From the IMG/VR virus record IMGVR_UViG_3300035698_014689, positions 1 to 64,000 of that record: 64,000 nt of DNA. The stretch is one strand, 5' to 3'. Position numbers and translations under genes: made by a program. A model generated the notes under the pieces. It was not told where the DNA came from, searched no databases, and worked only from the letters and a program-made list of their open reading frames with translations. Of this stretch, positions 33,908 through 40,408 are shown piece by piece. Source of the stretch: a virus. Every line of letters starts with the position of its first letter. The first letter of the stretch is position 1.

Positions 33908-34335
33908 TTTTTGTACCTCGCGCATTCCTCCGATCCTTCAACAAAAGAATCCCACCCGTCATCCGTCTCAGTTCCAATATAATACTTGTTCGTTCTCAGG
34001 TATCTCAACGTCCGCATAAATTCGTTATTGCTTTGATAGCGCACTATCTGATTCATATTAAAAAGCAAGTGCAAATTAGCTATGTGATATTCCCTTTTCG
34101 TTTTCTCGAAAAAGAAGCTTATATCATGTGGCAAAGAAGCCAGTGTGACATCTACACCGTAAACAGTCTTAGGTATATAATCATTCCACCAATCCCCCGT
34201 GGCTCCGATACCATTCCAAATCTCATACAATTCGTCGTTCGTTACGTGCATGAAGTACTCAGGCAAAAGAAAGTCATACCTCTGACAGGCTAATTTCAAA
34301 TCATACTCATGTCTATTATCATATCTGAAATTCAT
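33889..34335 (-). CDS. hypothetical protein with weak phospholipase A2-like pattern
   Basis: 148 residues; ATG at 34335 follows GGTGAGGGGG. The segment IWNGIGATGDWWNDYIPKTV, then YGVDVTLASLPHDISFF, recalls small phage proteins with a PLA2-like fold (NGxGxxGW...IPDxxxGxDxxxAxxxHD). The HD pair is kept, but the usual Cys before it is Leu-Pro here and the Tyr is Phe, so catalysis is doubtful. It interrupts the neck gene cluster. Confidence 0.4.
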   Translation of the reverse strand: MNFRYDNRHEYDLKLACQRYDFLLPEYFMHVTNDELYEIWNGIGATGDWWNDYIPKTVYGVDVTLASLPHDISFFFEKTKREYHIANLHLLFNMNQIVRYQSNNEFMRTLRYLRTNKYYIGTETDDGWDSFVEGSEECARYKKCLPVA

Positions 34336-34383
34336 TGAGTCCCCCTCACCTAAGTAAAAACACCTACGAACGTACGAGCGGAA

Positions 34384-34399
34384 GTGCAATCATGTGCAC
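34384..34399. promoter_or_regulatory. dyad GTGCA-N6-TGCAC (perfect)
   Basis: GTGCA ATCATG TGCAC lies in the gap after the lipoprotein gene and upstream of the gene starting at 34335. The spacer is the same as in the copy at 1947. Confidence 0.6.
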
Positions 34400-34406
34400 G
34401 CCACAC

Positions 34407-34817
34407 CTATTCAGGAACGAGCTTTTTCGGAAAAGGTTCACGCATCTTCGAGCCCGCACAGACCATCTTGACAAACTCAGCTATTATCTTAACTGATTCT
34501 GCTGGTGACTCATTCGATCCTGCAATATATACTATGCAGACATTTCCAGCACTGAGATCACTAGAAAACATTCCCCACATTGACTTCCTTCTTGAGTAAG
34601 CGAACATGGCGGGAAATTTCTCCTCCTCCTTATACGGACGCTGAAACAGCAGAGCATTAGCACCCCCACCAGCGACAACCTCGGGAATAAATTTATCTGT
34701 GAGCGTCACCTTAAAAGCATCCGATGAACCAGCGGCTCCCCACGATTTCTGACCAATTGAACAGCCAGTCAAAAAAATCAAAGCCACACTGAATAGAAGC
34801 ATGAATAAAAATCTCAT
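34407..34817 (-). CDS. small lipoprotein, 136 aa
   Basis: ATG at 34817 with AAGGAG 5 nt upstream. Residues 1-19 (MRFLFMLLFSVALIFLTGC) are a lipoprotein signal with lipobox LTGC and Cys19. The mature part is moderately basic with FKVTLTDKFIPEVVAGGG and NVCIVYIAGSNESPAESVK. A phage lipoprotein next to a membrane protein could act in superinfection exclusion, lysis or host surface change; none is demonstrated. Confidence 0.75.
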   Translation of the reverse strand: MRFLFMLLFSVALIFLTGCSIGQKSWGAAGSSDAFKVTLTDKFIPEVVAGGGANALLFQRPYKEEEKFPAMFAYSRRKSMWGMFSSDLSAGNVCIVYIAGSNESPAESVKIIAEFVKMVCAGSKMREPFPKKLVPE

Positions 34818-34845
34818 AAACACTCCTTCTTTATTTACTTACTAT

Positions 34846-34932
34846 TTAGCGAGGGGGAGGACAACCACCACGTCCTCTACCCGTTCCTCTTCCACCACCG
34901 CCTCTTGGCCCCGTCCCATCTCTGTTCGGCAT
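34846..34932 (-). CDS. 28-aa Gly/Arg microprotein (DUF5320-like)
   Basis: ATG at 34932 with AGGAG 6 nt upstream; the product starts MPNRDGTGPRGGGGRGTGRG and ends GCPPPR. The core DGTGP, TGRG and terminal GC match DUF5320-type glycine-rich microproteins (family pattern GDGTGPxGxGPxTGRGxGxC), common in bacteria, archaea and their phages and of unknown function. It lies between a membrane protein and a lipoprotein gene and is easily missed for its size. Confidence 0.6.
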   Translation of the reverse strand: MPNRDGTGPRGGGGRGTGRGRGGCPPPR

Positions 34933-34947
34933 CTCACACACTCCTTT

Positions 34948-35205
34948 TCACGCACAACCGTGATGTCTATCTATCATATCTCTTATCAACGGAACACACT
35001 GCTCTTTATGCTGGGCGACTTTTAAGTCGAACGTATTATGGAGCTCTTGATCAGTCCTAACGTTCGTCAACTTCGACTTGATTTCCTCTATATCATCCTT
35101 GAGAGGTGTTATCATAAGTTTCACGATGAAAAACGTAGCACCCGAAATCGCTGAGACCAGCATAATTCCAAATGCACCGGCACTGAAAAACAGACTCCAA
35201 TCCAT
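34948..35205 (-). CDS. single-pass membrane protein with coiled coil, holin-like possibility
   Basis: 85 residues; ATG at 35205 follows AGGAGG at 5 nt. Residues about 5-32 (LFFSAGAFGIMLVSAISGAT and following) are one membrane helix, then a heptad segment (LKDDIEEIKSKLTNVRTDQE) and a hydrophilic tail with two Cys. Size and topology fit small holin or membrane-anchor proteins, but no lysin gene is nearby, so the role is open. Confidence 0.6.
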   Translation of the reverse strand: MDWSLFFSAGAFGIMLVSAISGATFFIVKLMITPLKDDIEEIKSKLTNVRTDQELHNTFDLKVAQHKEQCVPLIRDMIDRHHGCA

Positions 35206-35217
35206 CACGCCCTCCTT

Positions 35218-35565
35218 TTACTCAAAGTCACTCATTGACAACTGATTTCTCCAATAACCAACAGAGGTTATCGCTATCTTGACTCCTGACGCTACGAGAG
35301 CATCAAAATACTGAAGCGGATCATCCATTTCAGGTGTGATGGATTTCGCCGCTGTGATTAACGGCGCGAGTTCATCTAAAGTATACACCTTGTCTGAACC
35401 ATTACCACCAAGCAAATCACATTCTTCTCCAGTAATCGCATAAGCATCAACAACTATCCGCATACCCTCCTGAGAACGGTGATACCAAAAATGGAATTCA
35501 AGTCGATTCTTGTCATCGGTTTGCAGACTTGTTGGAACCTCTTTCGTCGTTCTGAATTTCAACAT
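35218..35565 (-). CDS. hypothetical protein, 115 aa, fibre-associated by position
   Basis: Starts MLKFRTTKEVPTSLQTDD. The middle has a FHFWYHRSQEGMRIVVDAYA beta-type segment, and the C-terminus has QYFDALVASGVKIAITSV. It stands 2 nt after the next gene and downstream of the large fibre gene, so it may be a small virion or fibre-assembly protein. No family is recognised. Confidence 0.55.
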   Translation of the reverse strand: MLKFRTTKEVPTSLQTDDKNRLEFHFWYHRSQEGMRIVVDAYAITGEECDLLGGNGSDKVYTLDELAPLITAAKSITPEMDDPLQYFDALVASGVKIAITSVGYWRNQLSMSDFE

Positions 35566-35566
35566 A

Positions 35567-36034
35567 TCAAACTCCTTTTATTTTACGTTTCACCGCATCT
35601 ACATCCATATCTACAGCTTCGACTGCGGCTACGGTAAGCGGATGTTCCATGTCCAAATCTGTAGTAGCTACCCAGCGTTCAGCGAATTTAGCATCTTGCA
35701 TTAAGACGTCAAATTTAGCACGTTCCACAGGAAGCTCATCAAGTGCTTCAAGAATATCTAACTTGGATAACTTGATCATAGCGTCAAGTTTTTGCTGTAT
35801 GGTCAAATGTGAGCCAGCTACTTCATCTATGACCCACTGAATAGATTCAGGATTACGAAATCCCTGTCCTTCATATACCACAAATGGAAAAGCTGTAGGA
35901 ATAGGCTGATTAGACAATCTATACTGCAATTGTGCATTAGTATCACCATACCAATCAATTACAAGATTACCTTGACTGAACTGCTCAACAAAATCTCTGC
36001 TTACTGCGTCATATTTATTATGTAAAATTATCAT
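35567..36034 (-). CDS. hypothetical protein, 155 aa, possible fibre chaperone
   Basis: Overlaps the fibre gene stop by 4 nt. It has an N-terminal mixed region (FVEQFSQGNLVIDWYGDTNA, FPFVVYEGQGF) and a helical C-terminal half (HLTIQQKLDAMIKLSKLDIL EALDEL). Tail fibre assembly proteins often follow the fibre gene in this way, but the sequence gives no proof. Its base composition is AT-rich like the fibre gene. Confidence 0.5.
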   Translation of the reverse strand: MIILHNKYDAVSRDFVEQFSQGNLVIDWYGDTNAQLQYRLSNQPIPTAFPFVVYEGQGFRNPESIQWVIDEVAGSHLTIQQKLDAMIKLSKLDILEALDELPVERAKFDVLMQDAKFAERWVATTDLDMEHPLTVAAVEAVDMDVDAVKRKIKGV

Positions 36035-38517
36035 AATTGTATATCCTGTATTGAACCTGCACCACCATCACCACCATCATGACTAGAAACAGATATTCCT
36101 GCTTCCCCACCATCTACATTCATAGTATTTTCATTCTTACCTTTATGAGCAACAACGACAGAACCACCACCACTTGCTCCACCTGTGCATTGAACCCAAC
36201 CTGTAAAACCAGATGAATTACTACCTTTACTTGTTATAGTTCCATCACCTAAAATATCACTAGCACAGCATATAATAAGTAGTCCGCCAACTCCCCAACC
36301 GCCTCTAGTTGTAAGACTCCTGGACGGTGCATAATTACGTGATGGATTACCTACACCAGGAGATGGTCCTGTCTCACTGTTTCCTCCACCTATACCCCCA
36401 TATGGTTCAGGTGGCGAAGAAACCCACCCCTGATTACCAGAACTAGAAGGCCCACCTGCAAAACAAGTACCTGCTATACCATCAAATAAATAAATGTTAT
36501 TACCATAACCCCACCCACCGCAACCACCGCCCCCAGTCTGACCAGTCATTCCTGCTACACCATCAACACCAGCCCCAATAGCTATTTGCTTAGTAGCACC
36601 TACGCCACCAATCCTAGGAATTGTCACAAGTTGACCATTACCACGTAAAGCAGGAAACAATCCTTGTATTAATTTCATCGCATTACCGCATCCGTCAAAT
36701 ACAGCAGATTCCTGTACGTCAGTACCTACAACATTACGGAATGTAAATTGAATGCCATCTATGTCAACTGAATTTCCATCTGTAGGAGCTACAGGAGTTT
36801 CAATAGTATACAGGGTTGTGCTATTGCCAAAAAGCAAAAGTTGTGAAATAGCAAGTCGAGTCCCGTCATCTGCAACTATCTTCACCCTATAATACCGATA
36901 TTCCCAATATGTACTCGCTGTAAATGTTTTTGTCAAACTATTACTAGCATCAACAAAAGTCTGTTCACTTAGGTCATTCATATCAGTTAAAAAATTATCA
37001 TCAGAACCTTGAAGCGTTATAGTAATATTATAATACCCAACATATCCATAACCATGACCAGATGGGCCGACAGTCTGTGCTTTATATATCTTTTTAGAAA
37101 CACCGAAATCTACTCCAACATACATAGTAGCGTAGGGTTGTATATAAGTGCAAGAAGAGCCTGTTTTTACCAATGTGCCGTCAAAAGCGTTAGACAATGC
37201 GGATGTTGAAGTACCAATTAATGTATAACCATCAGTAGCAACATCTATCCAGCCACCTTTTTCAGGGCTAACAGGATTAGCATGACAACCACGTGAGGTC
37301 ATAGTAATATCACCATGATTAACCAATCCTGTTTTAGTATTAATGCCAATGGTCAGCCCACGACACCTATCAGACGTTGTGTATAAATGACCTTCAGGAA
37401 TTGTAACAGTAGAGAATTGTTTAACTACCATATCACCATCTTCAACACTGCTCGCAAGTACACCCTCAAAAAACTCGATTTCAGATATAATAAAATAATT
37501 AGGATTAACTGTCCCACTCATACGAATTGCATGATAAAGATAAGAATCTGACGAATCAGCACAAATTTCTACAATATCATCAAGAGTATAATCCGATTTA
37601 ATAGTCTGACTGCCTAAATCTGTCCAGTCAGTACCATTATTTGAGCTCATTAATGTCAGTGTTAGCACCCCTGTATATAAAGCAGGATAGGAAAATCCAT
37701 AATCAGTAGAAGCATAACAAAGAACTCTCGATACAATCTTGGCATCCTGCCATTGTTTGCCTACATAAAAATCATTAGGACCATAACATGATGCTGTTGA
37801 TGTTGCTGTAGTACTTCCATTAAAAGCATTTAATTCTCTAGCTGTTGCTGTATCTATAACACTACCAACATAAGGAGGTAATTGCTGAACACCTACAGCA
37901 TTTTCAACGGGTTCATAAAACTCCATCTCAACAATTTGCATTTGTCCTGCCACATCAACTACAAGCCTGACTCTATGATAAAGATAAGGTGTAATTGAAG
38001 AAGAATTAATTTCACAGCAGGTAATGCGAGCAAACGTGTAATCAGTATACGATTGAGAACCTAAAGAAACTTCTTCTCCTGCCCATGCACCAGTATCACT
38101 CCCCTCTAAATAAAACGTCATCGAAGAATTTATACTATATTGAAATCCTCGGTCACTTGCGCCAAACAAAATAGCCCTGCTAATGACTCTTTTAGTAGCC
38201 CACGCTTTCCCTAAATAACAAGTAAGACCTGACGTTGTATAAGATGTCAGCCCTCTAGTAGCGGTTCCAACATACACTCCATTCCACGCAAGATAAGCGT
38301 CTATCATAGTTGCATTTGATATAACTGTACCATCAGATGCCGAAATAAATTGATTAAGAGTCTGTCTATCTCCATCGTCAGAACCATCACCATACCAGTT
38401 TCTACCTTCAGGAGGGCGTCTACGCATCTTATATTCCCAAGCATTATTAGACCGTTTCCATTCATCGGAAACAGTCTCCTTCTTAGGAATAATTATAGCA
38501 TGTGATTCATTAGACAT
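36031..38517 (-). CDS. large fibre/adhesin with discoidin-like repeats and Gly-rich tip
   Basis: 828 residues; ATG at 38517 follows the upstream stop, with GGAGG in that gene's end. Residues about 60-560 show at least three repeats of a discoidin/F5-8C-like pattern (Y-L-Y-H-x-x-R then ISEIEFFE or IVEMEFYE). The last 200 residues are Gly-rich (TGGGGCGGWGYGN, GGASGGGSVVVAHKG), as in phage receptor-binding tips. Third-position A/T content is higher than in neighbours, suggesting acquisition. Confidence 0.75.
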   Translation of the reverse strand: MSNESHAIIIPKKETVSDEWKRSNNAWEYKMRRRPPEGRNWYGDGSDDGDRQTLNQFISASDGTVISNATMIDAYLAWNGVYVGTATRGLTSYTTSGLTCYLGKAWATKRVISRAILFGASDRGFQYSINSSMTFYLEGSDTGAWAGEEVSLGSQSYTDYTFARITCCEINSSSITPYLYHRVRLVVDVAGQMQIVEMEFYEPVENAVGVQQLPPYVGSVIDTATARELNAFNGSTTATSTASCYGPNDFYVGKQWQDAKIVSRVLCYASTDYGFSYPALYTGVLTLTLMSSNNGTDWTDLGSQTIKSDYTLDDIVEICADSSDSYLYHAIRMSGTVNPNYFIISEIEFFEGVLASSVEDGDMVVKQFSTVTIPEGHLYTTSDRCRGLTIGINTKTGLVNHGDITMTSRGCHANPVSPEKGGWIDVATDGYTLIGTSTSALSNAFDGTLVKTGSSCTYIQPYATMYVGVDFGVSKKIYKAQTVGPSGHGYGYVGYYNITITLQGSDDNFLTDMNDLSEQTFVDASNSLTKTFTASTYWEYRYYRVKIVADDGTRLAISQLLLFGNSTTLYTIETPVAPTDGNSVDIDGIQFTFRNVVGTDVQESAVFDGCGNAMKLIQGLFPALRGNGQLVTIPRIGGVGATKQIAIGAGVDGVAGMTGQTGGGGCGGWGYGNNIYLFDGIAGTCFAGGPSSSGNQGWVSSPPEPYGGIGGGNSETGPSPGVGNPSRNYAPSRSLTTRGGWGVGGLLIICCASDILGDGTITSKGSNSSGFTGWVQCTGGASGGGSVVVAHKGKNENTMNVDGGEAGISVSSHDGGDGGAGSIQDIQL

Positions 38518-38518
38518 C

Positions 38519-38944
38519 TTAGAGATTTCCTCCAATAGCCGTAAGTGTTACAGTCTTTGCGGCTGTGACGGTTGCGACAGCCCCAACTTGTATCTCTTCG
38601 CCTACGCCAAGAAGGATCGCACCATCATCACGCTTGTTAAGAAAAGGAAGGTCTACTACATTAAGCAGAGAAACTGCTGGTACAACTCCATCAGTCCCTG
38701 ACAGTGTAGGAACATTTACCGAACCTATCAGCCAAGCTGTCGCTCCATCATAAAAATACACCTGCAGGATAACCGCGGCAGTGTCGTCGGATACCGCAAC
38801 GATGTCTTGAATAATTGTACCATCCGTTGCTCCTTCCACTACTGATTTCAAATCGGTAGTGTCAGCGGGTACTATTGTATTTCCTACTTGCGTATTGTCC
38901 GCGACTGTTAAAGCACTCGTTATAAATTGCGGTGTTGCTGACAT
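38519..38944 (-). CDS. virion protein, beta-rich, 141 aa
   Basis: Ala/Thr/Val-rich product (MSATPQFITSALTVADNTQV, IQDIVAVSDDTAAVILQVYF, TAAKTVTLTAIGGNL) with the composition of small capsid decoration or collar proteins. Gene position between a fibre-like protein and the head-tail connector supports a structural role. No named family is seen. Confidence 0.55.
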   Translation of the reverse strand: MSATPQFITSALTVADNTQVGNTIVPADTTDLKSVVEGATDGTIIQDIVAVSDDTAAVILQVYFYDGATAWLIGSVNVPTLSGTDGVVPAVSLLNVVDLPFLNKRDDGAILLGVGEEIQVGAVATVTAAKTVTLTAIGGNL

Positions 38945-38946
38945 GA

Positions 38947-39330
38947 TTAAAATCCTCCATAAAGATTTCTTGCTGTTAATAAATTGGCGGCCATTCCCCC
39001 ACCACCACTCGATGTGGCTACCTCGTCGATAGCCGCTTGAACCTCATCGGCAGTTAATCCCGAAGTCGAATTATCATAACTTATAGCAGTGGCTGGATGA
39101 CTATCTGAGTTCGTACGTCCAGTCAAACTATTATGATCAGGAGTCTCACTCCCACCACTTACTTCTCCCCACGCGCCATTCCCCCACGCATACAAAGAGG
39201 GCGCTCCAGCGATATTCGCCACGAAAGCGAAATCTCCATCTGTCCCCACAGAAACCAAAGTAGTCAACTCCAGCAAAGTCGGGAAAGATCCACGATAAAA
39301 TTTGAATTGAAAACCTTTTTCTGTTATCAC
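38947..39330 (-). CDS. short tail-fibre/appendage-like protein, 127 aa
   Basis: Contains DHNSLTGRTNSDSHPATAIS followed by YDNSTSGLTADEVQAAIDE, a segment frequent in phage fibre and appendage proteins, and ends ARNLYGGF. The N-terminal half has LVSVGTDGDFAFVANIAGAP and LYAWGNGAWGEV. It is probably a virion surface component. Confidence 0.6.
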   Translation of the reverse strand: MITEKGFQFKFYRGSFPTLLELTTLVSVGTDGDFAFVANIAGAPSLYAWGNGAWGEVSGGSETPDHNSLTGRTNSDSHPATAISYDNSTSGLTADEVQAAIDEVATSSGGGGMAANLLTARNLYGGF

Positions 39331-39334
39331 AAGA

Positions 39335-39631
39335 CTACCTCTTATTTATAGAGAAAAATAAACTTACTTCTCTCGAACCCGACACCGAACGCAACATAAG
39401 AAGATTCGAAGCGGTATGAACGTCAAAATCAATCCCCAGTTCCAAACCACCACCAAGATTAACCCAGTCATCACTAGCATTAGCACCACGCATCTCAACA
39501 CTTGAAATAACCTGAGGCATGATCATAACAGCTAGAACATCCTCACCGTGTAAAATCTTCGTGACATCCAGCACTACGGGAGTCGTGGTAACTGTCTGTA
39601 CTATCGTCCTCATTCCATTTGCTTGCAACAT
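39335..39631 (-). CDS. hypothetical virion protein, 98 aa
   Basis: Starts MLQANGMRTIVQTVTTTPVV and is a predicted beta protein (LAVMIMPQVISSVEMRGANA, LRSVSGSREVSLFFSINKR). Located between the connector and the appendage protein. No family is assigned. Confidence 0.55.
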   Translation of the reverse strand: MLQANGMRTIVQTVTTTPVVLDVTKILHGEDVLAVMIMPQVISSVEMRGANASDDWVNLGGGLELGIDFDVHTASNLLMLRSVSGSREVSLFFSINKR

Positions 39632-39648
39632 GACATTCTCCTATATAA

Positions 39649-40371
39649 TTAAACAGCCATAAATAAATCCGCGTAATTGACAAAACCCGAAAGGATGCGG
39701 TCAACTTCAACAAAGCCCGTGATCGTGACAACTCCATCATCTCTGCTCACGACACCAGAACCACCCTCTCCCCCAGCACTATAAGAAACTTGATAATCCG
39801 TCCACAATTCCTGAGTCTTATTCCCCTCTACCATATCTGAAAAGGACTTCTCTCCGATACCCGCTTTATCAGGGCCGAGAGAAAGGCAGATAGTCAAAAG
39901 AATCGTGGCTTTTTTGATCAGATCAGGGACGGTCGCTTCGCCGAACGTTCCAACTACTTTAATGTTTCGACGGCCTCTAGGCCAAACGCCTGCGCCTGAA
40001 CGTGAACGTATGTTATACGTGCCCGTGTTGATCAAAATAGAATGAACCTCGGAAACGTAATCAGTGGGTTGCAGATAAGTGTGCTCAACGGAGCCATCGA
40101 AATCAATCTCTTGAACGGAGACAAGGGAAACTATTCTGTAAGGATAACCACCATCTTGGGCGAGGAAAAGACTCTCCCCTCCATTTCCATTGACGATGAC
40201 GGTATCTTCTTTCGGATAAAAAATGTCATTACAGCCACTCTCGATCTTAACCTCAGACTCGTCAATCAAGGCTTGCAGTTGCACATCCGACCAACCAGTG
40301 AAATCGAGAACAGTGGAGCTCTCTGTAGGGCGATAATCCTTCACCTCTTGGACTGTGGCATAGTTACTCAT
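39649..40371 (-). CDS. head-tail connector protein
   Basis: 240 residues. MSNYATVQEVKDYRP, then VQLQALIDESEVKIESGCN and a GGYPYRIVSLVSVQEIDFDG block are typical of gp6/gp15-type head-tail connectors, whose first helices bind the portal. The later IKKATILLTICLSLGPDK helix also fits. The ribosome site is GGAG at 7 nt. It lies downstream of the capsid gene, separated only by the three-domain glycosyltransferase. Confidence 0.75.
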   Translation of the reverse strand: MSNYATVQEVKDYRPTESSTVLDFTGWSDVQLQALIDESEVKIESGCNDIFYPKEDTVIVNGNGGESLFLAQDGGYPYRIVSLVSVQEIDFDGSVEHTYLQPTDYVSEVHSILINTGTYNIRSRSGAGVWPRGRRNIKVVGTFGEATVPDLIKKATILLTICLSLGPDKAGIGEKSFSDMVEGNKTQELWTDYQVSYSAGGEGGSGVVSRDDGVVTITGFVEVDRILSGFVNYADLFMAV

Positions 40372-40408
40372 TGTGAAACTCCGTTAACGATAAGTGAAAC
40401 GGGAAACA

